Origin: Mastigamoeba balamuthi | Lineage: Eukaryota > Evosea > Mastigamoebida > Mastigamoebidae | Length of the DNA stretch: 36,320 nt | Direction of reading: 5' to 3' | NCBI GenBank assembly: GCA_902651635.1 | Contig: CACRSC010000121.1 | Location: 22,255 to 58,574, forward strand | In this document: positions 23,173 to 34,161 of the stretch, in pieces | How positions within the stretch are numbered: position 1 is the stretch's first letter | How the letters are laid out: each line of letters starts with the position of its first letter | Position numbers and translations under genes: made by a program | The notes under the pieces: model-generated | What the model saw: the letters and a program-made list of their open reading frames with translations, nothing else | What the model was told of the DNA's origin: nothing | Databases searched by the model: none

Positions 23173-23871
23173 CGCGATGTTGTGTATGTCTGGAGTTGAT
23201 AACTTCTGAAAGTGCGTATTCCGTCTGTCTTTTTAAGGACAGTTTGCCGAAAGTCAGACCCCACTTTCCGTTTTGAGATGATGAGGTCTGGCATCCCTCG
23301 TGACACTTATCCTCACTCCGTGTTCCGAGAATCGAATGAGGCTTGATTTATGTGCTCTCCGAGAGGGACTTGTCTTGAAAAACGGACTGAGGATTATTCC
23401 GATCTTCGTCGAATTGTTATCGATCATAATGAGCACTCCATTTTGGAGGGATTTGAGCAAGAGCATCTCCCAAAGTGAACTACAAGTGGGTCAACAATTT
23501 CTGATAGATGAGAAAATGAACTAAAGAGAGTACTATGAGATATTTGAATGTTAGGATGAAAATGCGGAGGCTCAATTTACATCAGCAATGGTTACATGAG
23601 TGATGTTCCTGTGGCAGTGCTCGTATCTGCACAGGCGGCATGGGTGTCTGTGAGGACAGAGAGATGATGCGAGCGCCCACAGACAGAGGCCAGTGCCTCC
23701 GATATGAATAATTCTGGGCAGAAGGCCCAATGGCAAAATGTGTTGTTTGACTGAAAAGTCACTCACTCCCCACAATCAGCTCTGGGTTTTCGTGTCATTT
23801 CATCACGAAAGTTGATTAGAGAAAATTCAACTGCTTGATATTTCGGTGCCAGAGTCACCGGAACTGTGTAT
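23173..23871. other. Intergenic gap, AT-rich, no gene recognised
   Basis: 3' flank of the FG-GAP/PARP gene and upstream region of LEA2 copy A. Short open frames on both strands lack domains and splice partners. A TTTTTAAGG stretch at about 23231-23239 lies some 60 bases upstream of the copy A start and could be part of its promoter. Confidence 0.45.
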
Positions 23872-26800
23872 TTAGCTCGTATCTTGTTTCAAGGTTACTA
23901 AATACCTTGGTAAGCACTGTGATGCTTCAAATACAACCATCTCGTGAAATTTCGCAGTCTCGATATCACAAGGAAGCAGTATTGCGTTCTTCGATTCTGA
24001 ACCTTGTACAGGAATAAAGTGCGCATCATAGTTCTGATAGTTTCCCTTTGCTTCGAGATCACTAAGATCTGTTCTTAGAACTGGAAACGCCGAGTACCAC
24101 GAAACCCAATTAATGAGTAATACTCCTTTGAAGTAGACATTGTATGCATAACGGGACTCGACTGCATTGTATATGCCCTTGCCAAAGAAACCACCATCAG
24201 TTTTAGTCAGAGCTGCATAACCAGATCGAAGTACGCTATCAAGACTCTCCTGAGATGTTCCATGCCACATTGGCAAGAACTTCACGTGGGGAAACTGGCC
24301 CTCTCTGTATTCCTGTGAGAACTTCATCAACCATGTGTTTATATTGTTACGGCGTGATTCCATCATCAGCAGCCAGTGAGGATAGAAGTTTGGATTTCCT
24401 TGTCGCTGTTGCAGTTGCTCAACGCGGGACAGAAACATTCTCTCCATTGTAGGATTGAATATCATCGAGGCCGAATCGATGGACATTCCAGGAACTGGGT
24501 TCTGAGCATATAATCTCTCAATGAATAATCTATCATTCGTACTTGCCGGTGCAATAAGATAAGGAAGATCGGAACTCTGTGGCAGCACTGGTGTTGGACT
24601 GCAGCTCCATACATAATGTGTATCCATGCACACAGCAGAGAGCTCCAGCTCCTGTTGGTGTTTATGCTTCAAGAAGCGCCACTGAACAGCAGAGATTACT
24701 GTGAATGCTCCGAGTGCAACAACAGCAACGGGGATTATGATTCCCAGAATCAGTGGAATCATGGACTTCCGCGAGTGGGTCCTTGGAGTTTGTACTACGG
24801 AGGAAAGTGACTCAACAGTGATTCTGCCATGTTCACTCTGATCCAGGTCATCACGAACAATGAGATGGATTGTGCTGTTCGTGGTTGTATTTGCGACTAT
24901 GGTAATCGATGATAGCATGGTTTGCAGTAAAGACTTGGTGCCATTCATTGTCCAATAAGTTGATATCAGAGTGCCTCCAAGAAGGATAGTTCCGGGGAAA
25001 TTGGTGGCATTAACAGTAGCATTCAGAACATCTGATGGAGTGCTTATCGAGATGGGAGATAAGATGCAGCTCTGGAACACGGTGCACCGTAGCCCCTGCA
25101 TCAAGCCTTGGCAATGAAGAGATGAGTTGACTAGAATGGAGAAACTGTCCTCGACACTCATTTTGTCCCTAAGAGCTGTGACCTTCACAGAATATGATCC
25201 CCCTTTCCTTGGCTGGCCGTGGAATGCTGCTTCGTGCGCATCAAATACTAGCGGGAATTCAGGGTGAGAAGGAAACTCCGCGGAGAGAGATATGTTTCTC
25301 CTATCTCGGAATGTATCGTTTCGGAGGCTGAATGTGTACACTTCTCCAACATTGGCACTACAGCATCCGATCTGGGAGGACAAGGGATGAACAAATTTCG
25401 GAGCAGAATAGCCCGATATTGTAATTGCCTCCCCTTTTCCATTCATTGCATGAGGCATTCCAATAAGAAGGTCTTCGATTGCATCACCGTCAATATCTCC
25501 TCTGGAATACTGCATAGCGATGGCCTCTTCAGTTGACGACAGAATAACAGTTGTCTTGGCTCTATGAGAAGACTCGAACAGAGCCTGCGCATTGCTTGAT
25601 CCGTAGAGAACGGTGTAGTCTGTGCGATTCGAATGAAACTGGATGGCCATGTCGTCGAGCCGGTCGCCATTGAAATCGCCAACTCCACTGGTGCCAAGGA
25701 TCGTACAGGCTGGAGCAATTGAGAATCCCATTTCTGCTGCCAGGTTGGTGTGCTCTATCGATGCAGACAGGTTTCCAATGCCGTACAGTACTGCCAAACT
25801 GTTATCAGGGAGGCCCACTGTGAGGTCGTCAATTGCGTCGCCGTTGATGTCTCCAACAGCTTTCAGCAGATCGCTCGTGCACATGCCAACATGAAACCTC
25901 ACGACACGCAAGGGGGTGTCATCGAGATAAAGAACATCAGGCCACTGGAATCCCTTATCAAGAAGCACAACATACTGAGCTGACTGGCTGTGGACGACGA
26001 AATCTCTGACAGAGTCTCCATTGAAGTCCCCTGTGTAGAGACCGGCAATGGCTTTCCCCTCCTCCTGTCTGTGGAGGGATATGAACGAGTGACGAACGTG
26101 CGCCAGCGGCCAGGTCCAGCCCGCAGCGTCTGACCTGTTCCTTCCAAACACAACAACAGAGCCTTGAGGATGGTCCGCGGCAAAATCGTCGAGTCTGTCT
26201 CCGTCGATGTCGCCGAGCGGTGCCACCCAGCTCGTTCCCATGGACTTGTTCGGGTCTCGCACAGCGATATGAGACATGGTCGGCATCCCCAGATACAACT
26301 GTTTTGGGAATAAGCGTTCTCCAAAGAGCAGATGCAGCTCTCCGCAGGTGCCCACCACCCAGTCCGCCAGACCATCACCATCGAAGTCTCCGATGCCGCT
26401 GAGAGTGCACTGCTGGACGGGAGAGGAGCAATGCCCGAGTACCTTCGTGGCGCTGGACATGCAGCCATAGTGCAGCGAAACCATGCAAGAGTTGGGCAGC
26501 CCGTAAGAGGGCGCCCCGGGCGCCCCGATCGCGTAGTCGTGGCACCCGTCCCCGTTGAGGTCGCCGAGGATGGAGACCGACGCGCCGAACGACTCGCTGT
26601 GCGCCCTCTTGGTGAAGAGAGAGACACCGATGCCCGCGTAGTCCGAGAGGAGCACCATAGGGCCCGCCAGCTCGGCCGAGCCGTGCACCACCGCCAGGCG
26701 CATCCCGTCGTCGTATTCTGGAAAGGGCAGCAGGACGCCGAAGTCGCTGATCCGGCCCGGCCTGCGCAGTTCAAGCGGGACGAGGCGGGCAAAGGCGCTC

Positions 26801-28199
26801 GGGCTCGCAGAGATGAGGGCGGTCTCCAGAGAGACGCTCCGCTGGCCCTTCCACGAGGGGCTCCCGAACACGAGCTCGGCGTCGCCGGTGCCCGTGGGCC
26901 AGAACCCGATGTCCCCGGCGCGGTCGCCGTTGACGTCGCCCAGGCCGACGACCATCCTCCCCTTGGCCGGGTCCGCTGGCCGCAGGAGCGTGTCGTTTGC
27001 GCCGAGGGCCCTGTCGCTCCACTCGCCCCTGTGGCCCCAGAGGACGTAGAACCCGCCCGAGGGCTCGGGCACCACCAGGTCCTGGAGCCGGTCGCCGTCG
27101 AGGTCCGCGTGGGCCGCCTGCGAGCGCGGCATGGCGCCCTCTGCGCGGAACGTCCGCCACGCGCCCGCCGCGTAGTCGCCGGCAGTGAAGTTGCGCCCGA
27201 ACAGCACCGTGACCGAGGACAGCGTTGCCAGCACGACGTCGTCGAGCGCGTCGCCGTTGACGTCGCCCGCGATCGACGCCTCGCAGCCCGCGGGCACGGA
27301 GGCGACGGCGACGGTGCTGAAGTCCGCGGGGCCGCTGCGGGGCCCGCGCTGGCCGAGGACCGCAGAGACCTCGCGGCCGCGCTGGAACAGCAGGTCGCCC
27401 AGGCCGTCGCCGTTGAGGTCTCCGCACGAGCACGTGTAGGCCTCGGACCCCGACAGCCAGGGCGTCTGCCAGGCGATGCCGTGGGCGCCGTCGAGGGCCG
27501 CGAGGTCGACGTCGGCCCACGCGGGCCTGCCGAAGACGACGGTCTCCCTCGCGGGGCCGCTGGAGCTCTGGACGCCCGTGTAGACGTCGTCGAGGCCGTC
27601 GCCGTCGACGTCGCACGTCGCCACGATGGCCGGCAGCGCGTTCGCGTCGCAGCCGCTGTCGTAGAGCGCAGCCCACGCGGCCCCGGAGCCCTCGGGCGGC
27701 GGCACGGGCAGCGCTGCTCCGCCCCTGCCGAGGGCGCTGGCACGCAGGAGGACGTAGGCGACGGCCGTGGTCGCGTCCGTGTTGGAGCTCAGGGCTGCGG
27801 GGACGAGGTCTGCGAGGCCGTCGCCGTCGACGTCGCCCGCGGCCACCCGGGAGGACAGGGCCAGCTGCTGCCTGGCCGGGGCCGGCACTTGCGCGTACCT
27901 CAGGTAGGCGCCCGCCCCGCTGTCCCCCAGGTCGATGGCCGCGGGCGGCGCGGGTGCGCCGGTGCCGGTGCTGCTGCTGCGGGGAGTGGTTGCCGCTGGT
28001 TCAGGTGCTGTTTTGCTGTGGTGTGTGTGCCTTTGTGTTTTGTTCTGTTTGCTTTTGTTTGGGTGTGTTTTGTCTGTTGGTGAATGTTTGTTGTGCTGTG
28101 ATGTCACACGCAAAACGGAACGCCACACGGGGGGCGGGGCACGGGCGCGCACCAGAGCAGGAGCAGCCAGAGGGCGTGAGTGGAGAATCGAACAGCCAT
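23872..28199 (-). CDS. Receptor-like FG-GAP repeat protein with cytoplasmic PARP catalytic domain
   Basis: Single-pass membrane protein, 1383 aa. The signal exon is 28199-28153 (MAVRFSTHALWLLLL, donor GTGCGC). A 176-nt intron leads to one long exon, 27976-23872, joined in phase 2. The ectodomain carries about 13 FG-GAP/VCBS-type repeats with calcium-loop motifs such as GDVDGDGLADL, GDLNGDGLGDL, GDFNGDRLDDM and GDIDGDAIEDL, which should form one or two beta-propellers like those of integrin alpha chains. A beta-sandwich-like region with many N-glycosylation sites follows, then a membrane span at about 1087-1115. The cytoplasmic tail ends in a PARP domain with the H-Y-E triad: His in MWHGTS (about 1254), Tyr in GKGIYNA (about 1285) and Glu in HEMVVFEASQ (about 1361). 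An intact triad is the hallmark of poly- (not only mono-) ADP-ribosylating PARPs. The first in-frame Met of the signal exon was chosen because it alone gives a signal peptide and matching phase. Confidence 0.87.
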
Positions 28200-28367
28200 T
28201 CTGGCCCGCCGTGGGGGGGAAAACGAGCAAAAAATGACCGGTTTGGCGCCCAGGATTTTCTCGAACCGTTTCTCTGGTATGATATCTCTGACGTAGATCA
28301 TGACATCGTCGGTGGGTGGTGTGTGCACCTCGGCTGAGCAGCTCTGCGTGCCAGACGCGTTGGGGAG

Positions 28368-29086
28368 TCAACTGATCGCCGTCTGTCCGATGTGCACGGT
28401 CCTGCTGACCTCCCGGTCGACGCTGACGCCGAGCCCCTGCACTCTGACGCGCTGCAGCCGCGCCGTCACCCTCACGGCCGCCAGCCCGCTGATGAACGCG
28501 TCGACCTGCGCCGTGCGCTGCCTGTCGCGCACGCTCAGCGACCCGCGCAGCGTCGCGTTGGCCCCGGGGCGCAGCGTCGCGGCCCCGAGGACCAGGTCGC
28601 CCGCGTCCACGTCGCCCACAGCGACCCTCGCGCGCCCCCGGTCCACCCGCACGCGCATGCCGCGCACGTCGCCCGTCCTGCACGCGATGGCCACGCCCAC
28701 GTCCGCAGACCAGGTCGTCGCCGTCGCCGTGACGTTGCGTACCTGCGGCGGAGGTTGCGAGGTGGTGGAAAAAACTAAGTCAGAAAGAGGCACGCTCGTC
28801 TCCGAGGCAGCGCGTGGCGTGCGGTGAACTCGGCGAGGTCGAACGAGGTGCCGCGGACGGTGCTGAGGGTCAGCGGGACGACCGCAGCGAACGTGGCGCC
28901 CACGGCGACGACGGCGACGCCCAGGGCGCAGCAGACGACCGCGAGAGCCACGCACCACCTCCTGCGCATGCCGCACACGCGCTGCGTCGCCAGCGGCGTG
29001 TCCGACGACGACGACGGCAACGGCGACGGCGACAAGGCGGGCTGACGCAGAGCGCTGCTGTCGCCGTCGGGCGAGGTGCCACTCAT
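28368..29086 (-). CDS. LEA2-like single-pass membrane protein (copy B), about 212 aa
   Basis: Exon 2 (28742-28368) is 375 nt, the same length as in copy A, and aligns throughout (GMRVRVDRGRARV, LRPGANATLRGSL). Exon 1 starts at ATG 29086: polar Ser/Pro-rich head, Arg-Arg-Arg-Trp patch, membrane span at about 43-68 (CVALAVVCCALGVAVVAVGA), then GTSFDLAEF. At the place where copy A has GAC|GTAAGC, copy B has ACC|GCACGC and no usable GT; the best model is a GC-AG intron 28822-28743, which keeps phase 0. If that donor is not used, exon 1 runs into a stop after about 15 residues and the gene would be broken. The stop lies 168 bases before the start codon of the FG-GAP/PARP gene on the same strand, so the two could share regulation. 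Confidence 0.72.
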
Positions 29087-29649
29087 TCTCTTGGTTGTAC
29101 TTGTGCCTGTGCTGAGGCTGGCGACTACTTCCGAATTGCTCTGACGTGTCTGGTTGGTGTTCGTCCGCGTTGTGCTTATTTGAAACAGCGGTTATTTGCC
29201 CCGGTCGGGTGCGCTGCTTTCCTCTCTGGGGCAGCCGCCGCTTGCCGACCGGCGCGAGGCGGCTGTGCACGGCGAGAAGGCGGCAACGAGGCCCCCCTGG
29301 GAAGCTGTGCTGTTCTCAAATCCAAGGGCCTGGGGTTGCTTTGGTCTGTTGTGAGTGGTGTGCTGTGGGCGGCAAGAGAGATAGAGTGGAGAGCAGAGAC
29401 TGGAACGGTGGGTGAGAGGCAGAAGAAGAGAGCAGAGAAGGCAGGCGGACAGACAGGAGGTTGCGAGACAGTGTGACAGACAAGTTGGCTTGCGGGTGTG
29501 AGAGGAGAGAGCGGGGGAGAAGGGGAAGGGGAAGAGGAAGAGGGGGCAAAGGAGACAAGGGGCGCCCAGTGACGTCTTCTGCTGGTGACGTCTGCTGTGA
29601 CGTGGCCCGCTGCTGCTGCTGCTGGGGGGATGCGATGCGACAGGGGGGG
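29087..29649. other. Intergenic gap with purine-rich tract
   Basis: This holds the promoter side of LEA2 copy B and the 3' flank of the CBS gene. About 29365-29560 is strongly purine-rich on the plus strand (GAGA and GGGGAAG runs), which makes long but meaningless open frames. No gene is seen. Confidence 0.5.
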
Positions 29650-31223
29650 TCAAGCGATGTATCTCATGATGTCGGTGAGCGTGACGACGCGCTTGGGGGC
29701 GCCCCTGGCGTCGATGACGTAGACGCGGTGGACGTTGCCTGCGGCGATCTTGCCCATGGCCTGCGCCAGCGTCTCGGTCTCTGCGCAGGTGACGACGGGG
29801 GTCTCGGCGCCGTCGCTGCGCAGCTGCGCGAGGAACTCGGTGGCCGAGAGCAGCAGCGTGCTGCGGCGCGGGTTGCGGAGGAAGAGCTTGAGGTCGCGGC
29901 TGCTGGTGTTGGCGACGAGCTGCCCCGCGGGGCCCAGCACCGCCACGCCGCTGATGTGCTTGTTGTCCATCAGCCGGAAGATGTCGATCGCAGGCGTCTC
30001 GGCCTGCGCGCTGTGCACCGGCGCGTGCCCGATCGTCAGCGTCGACAGCTGCCCACGCGCCGTCAGCCCCCCCGCGGGGTGGTGGGAGGGCGAGGGAGTA
30101 CGAGGAGGAGCGTGTGTGTGTGTGTTGCTGTGTGCTGTTGTTGTCACATCAGCGCGGGGAGGGGCGTACGGCAATCGCGGTGTCCCCCTTGAGCGCCCGC
30201 GTCTGCAGCAGCAGGGGAGGAAAAGGAGGGAGGGGTGGGAGGGGGGGTGATGTGTCAGCGCGCGCCAGAGGGGCTTCCGGGGTGGCAGGGGCAGTGGCGC
30301 ACGTTCTCGTAGAGGAACTTGTTGACGTTGGTCTGCGAGACGATGCCCACCACGCGCCCTGCGGCGTTCACGACGGGCACGCGCTTGACGCCTGCCGCGC
30401 GGGTAGGGGGTGGCCGTGAGATGGAATGGGGGGTGGGGCTGGGGGGAGGAGGAGGACGCGACGTGGCACGCGAGGGGGGGGGAGAGACGGCGCACCGAGG
30501 CGGAGCAGCTTGGTGACCTCGAGCAGGTTGGAGCCCTGCAGCACAGCCTTGAACGCGTTGCGCCTCGACAGGTCTGACGTGGCGTGACGTGGTGTGACGC
30601 GGGTGTCAGGCGCCGGTGGGCCTGGGGGAGGCTGTGGTGGCACGGACACTTGACGTTGATGCCGTCTGTGAAGTGCTTGAAGAAGCGGGGGCCCGCGTTG
30701 ACAATGTCGAGAGCGTCCGACTCGTCCTGCTGCCTGCGCGAGGGAGGGAAGTCAATTGACCGCCGGCCGCAATTGATTGGGTTGCAGGGGAGGCTGGTAT
30801 GGGGCAGCGCACTCGTCAAAGAGGAACACGGCCCACGAGACGAGGTCGCGCAGGTCCAAGAACCCCGTGTACGCCCCCGCCTCGGCATCAAACACCGGCG
30901 CCGACAGGATGCGGTTGTCGATCAGCTTCTGCTCGCCCAGCAGGCAGCGAGTCAGCAAGCGGGATGAGGAGAAGAAGAAGGAAGGGAGGACGGGCGTTGG
31001 GGACAAACGGCAGGCAAGGAAGGCGAGGGAGGGAATAAAAATTAAATACGAGATCTAAAGGGGGGGCTGGCGGGTATTATCGAGATCGCAGGGGGTGGGG
31101 AGGCCGGCGCGCCTTGAAGCCGCTGGCGACCGACTCGTTGCTCTGGATCTCGACGACCTGGGCGCCCGCGGGGATCAGCGCCTCGACGGGGGTCTTCTCC
31201 AGGAGCTTCTTGAGCGACGACAT
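29650..31223 (-). CDS. Four-CBS protein, AMPK gamma / SNF4-like, 303 aa
   Basis: Likely regulatory gamma subunit of an AMPK/SNF1 kinase complex, binding adenine nucleotides. Exons 31223-31113, 30928-30813, 30733-30648, 30573-30496, 30391-30303, 30202-30170 and 30048-29650 sum to 912 nt with every phase consistent. The protein has four CBS modules: CBS1 from the N-terminus through ILSAPVFD and LDLRDLVSW; CBS2 around VKRVPVVNAAGRVVGIVSQ (about 130-150); CBS3 around ISGVAVLG; CBS4 ending in VHRVYVIDARG and LTDIMRYIA. Length and the HRxxVID signature fit gamma subunits (about 300-330 aa). The first intron must begin with GC (AAG|GCGCGC) to retain the complete CBS1 helix; other donors are GTGCGC, GTCCGT, GTGCGC, GTGCGC and GTACGC. 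Exon 6 encodes only 11 residues. It could instead be another four-CBS protein, since the catalytic partner is not in the window. Confidence 0.85.
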
Positions 31224-31837
31224 GGCGTGGGCGGCTCTCCGCGCGTTTGCGATATTTTTGCGCTGCGCGTATCTCCTACGGACGATATCTCATGCGGTAT
31301 CTTCCCGCTCCCTGTCGCGGCCGGAACGGGTCCCAGGTGGCCGACGCCAACAGGTCGCCGGTGGCAGCTCTGTCGACAGAGTTGGCCTCGGCAGGAGTCG
31401 CAGGGCTGGATTAGCCCAACTGCCCAACGGTTTTGTGCAGTTTCTGAAACCCGCGTCTGCGGTACTGAGAGAATTCGGAGAAAACGTCACTGCAGCCAAC
31501 GAGCAGACGGGCAACGCAGAGCTGTTGCAAGCAAGGAAGAAGGGGGTGGCATCTGGCATTGTCTTGCGGGGAGGAGAGAGAGAGAGAGAGTGCGTCACAT
31601 GACCCATAGAGAGTGAGTGTGAGGGACAGTTGGGCAGAGGGACAGTTGGGCAGGCAAAACAGCACAGAGGAAGCAATAGGCCGAGCCAAAGACTACATAC
31701 ATATCCTGTGAGCACTTCATCATGAGCCTCTTGCGATGTTCTGAATAAAATACAACCCAGTAGCTCAGAAACGACCTTGGCCATGTGGGAGAGCCACTCT
31801 GACAAGAAGGAAGGTCGAGCCCTTTGACAATCTCCTC
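31224..31837. other. Intergenic gap with GA microsatellite
   Basis: Promoter side of the CBS gene. It includes a (GA)n run at about 31575-31591 and two copies of GGGACAGTTGGGCA near 31623-31651. No convincing coding exons were found on either strand. Confidence 0.45.
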
Positions 31838-33877
31838 TCAGTGAAGGATTCGAGTGAGAGAGCTGTGGGCAGTGGCAGTGGAGCTGTGCCTGTGCGTGAC
31901 CAGCTCAGACAAGAATGCCGCTAACAGCTCCTGAGGCACAGAGCTGTCAGAGACGCATACCAGTGCATGGACTATCATTTTGCCCAGTGCATACAGGTCT
32001 GAGAGCACTGAGCACAGGCCAGCCTTGCCACCGTTCTCCAGGGGCGCAATGGTGCAATGTCTGAATCCATCATCAGGTGATACCAGCTGAGTTTTGATTT
32101 GAAGAGCCTGGCAAGCTCAAGGTCGATCAGCACTCACTGTGCCTTACTGCCTGCACTCTATACAAGCATGACATTGGACAGGCAGATATCACAGTATGCA
32201 TAGCAGATGCTATGAAGAATCTTGAGGCCCCAGAGTATGCCATTAGCACAGGCAGCGAGCTCATCGGTGGTCTTCGGGATGTGCCCATGCACCCTGACTG
32301 GCTTCAGGATGAGCATCAGGGTTGTCCCTGAGTCGTTCTTGTCCCTCTTGTGCTTGACCATGCTGTACATGAGGTTTCCAAGCCTATCAGGCTTGTTACA
32401 GCTGCTGGGGTTGGTGTTTCGCATGTTGTCAATCATCTTGTACAGCTTCATGACAGCGCGGACATTGACGTGCAGGCTGCTGTCGATCATAACGACCTTC
32501 TTGATGTTTTATCTCCACATGCCTGGACCAGACAGTCGGGTGCCTGCTTGAGAATGCTATACATCGGCATTATGACAGCTGACTCAAGCACTTCACATGG
32601 CAGAACGTGGCAAGGAGGTGGTAGATGTTGGTGGTGAACTGAAAGATGCTGAGTCAGTCATCCACATTATGAAGGTTGTACTCGCAGCTGATGGGAACTG
32701 CCATTTTGTGGTCTGCCCTCTTGATGGCAAAGAGGTGGAACCTCTTCCCATCTGTCACATAGCATACCATGTATGAGATGTTTGCCATCTTGGTTGGCTG
32801 TGAATGGGAGCATCTTCATGATGAGCTCGTTCTGCAGTGAATCACTACATGAACACCTTGAACAGTTGGCTGAGCTGATCACACTATGGCTGCCTGAAAG
32901 TTCTTCTTCTTCTCACCTTTGGTGACGAGACACTCCTTCTGGTTCACCTACCAGTCAGGCTTGCAGTTGGCAGAGGTGATCGAGTAGTCACAGGTGTTCC
33001 AGTCAATGATGAGACCGAGCTGCCCCTTGCCACTGAGCTGGTCCAGCTGGAAGAACACAGAGCAGAACACCTTGTTGACAAAGGGTATCCAGTTGAACTC
33101 TGAGCTGCCCACTGGCATTGCAGCAGCAGCTGCCCTTGCCACGATGCTGAACTCATGTACCTGATAGGGTGAAGCCTCATCAAAGAGCTTCTGGGCTGGA
33201 GTCAGCTTGACTTGCACGAAGAGCAGATGGACAAAGCCCCGATGTGCACCTGCAGCTTTGCTGTGCTTAGCTGCAGCCCCACTGCTGTGAACTTGTGAGA
33301 GAGACGCTCCAGCAAGGTATGCGTGAGTGGTCTGTTTTGGCTGTCTTCCACTTGGGGGATACCGCCCACAAAGGCTGCATGGAACACTGTGATGGGGAAG
33401 AGCGAGGGTTCTGCCCAGCCAGAAGGTGTTAAGAGGCGATGATTCTGAGGGAAAACAAATGATTTTTGGGAGTAGAGGTGAACCTTGTGGGGCCGAGGAT
33501 CAGGGGATGTCATTGACAAGAACAAACACCTCGTGCTTCACTGTGGTGTTGCACACCTTGAAGAACGTGCACAGCAGCTTGACGGTGGGCCTGAGGATGA
33601 GCCTCTCCTCACCCCCAAGCATCTTGGGCGTCCCGTACCCCCTGAGCTCCTTGCTGCTCCCGAACTCGTGCAGCAGGGCCAGCTCAAACTCTCCAGGCAG
33701 AGGCTTATTGATCCCTGCGAGGTTCCTGGCCGCCTCCTGCTTGAGGGTGCCACCGATCCTCCTGGGGGTGAGCTGGCACTCCACGGCCTCGCCCTTGTAG
33801 ACGACAACCACCGTCTTTGTTTTGGCCTGAGAGGAGGTGGATGAGCAAACAAAATCGCGCGCGGAGGAGCAAACCAT
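31838..33877 (-). pseudogene. Decayed Crinkler-like gene: ubiquitin-like header, middle region, kinase-like end
   Basis: A chain of coding-like blocks on one strand in shifting frames with several internal stops. The first block (33877-33530, 116 codons) starts with ATG and resembles a ubiquitin-like header (KTVVVVYKGEAVECQL, LKQEAARNLAGI). A GTGTTT donor and the CCCTCAG acceptor at 33445 can join the next block in phase, after which a shift near 33265 is needed. The middle block contains LLFVQVKLTPAQKL, where Gln-x-Lys recalls a restriction-endonuclease-like core, and ends at a stop after KPDW near 32948. A kinase-like block at 32490-32158 has YAYCDICLSN in place of HRDxxxxN, and LIDLELARL (about 32110) in place of the DFG region. 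Header plus nuclease- or kinase-like domains is the plan of Crinkler-type effectors. The breaks suggest a dead gene, though unrecognised introns could explain some of them. Family assignment is tentative. Confidence 0.42.
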
Positions 33878-34161
33878 TTCGCCGGCTTCAACTGTTTTTG
33901 TGAGCGAAAGATATCTTTTTGAATCTCCTTTCGGGGCATTGTCTCAAAAATCTTCCAGTACATAACACCTCCGCGGGGGTGTTTGTTACACAATACTCAC
34001 ACGATGCAGACGGTTGTTGTTGTCGTCAATTAGGGGTCGACAAACAAATCATGTGAGTTAACTCAAATGGCGACTTGAGTTGTGAGCTCACATTTGGAAG
34101 TGGATCAGTGAGTTTCGCAGGTAGGAGAGCTGTAGTGCTGGGCTGATGGGCTGACAGCGGC

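Noticed and set aside
28200-28683. N-terminal extension of the FG-GAP/PARP open frame
   Set aside because: The frame runs back through the 3' part of LEA2 copy B and the intron; it has no signal peptide. The 28199 signal exon with a GTGCGC donor gives the right phase.
29461-30192. Plus-strand frames over the CBS gene
   Set aside because: They are shadows of the minus-strand CBS exons and of the purine-rich spacer.
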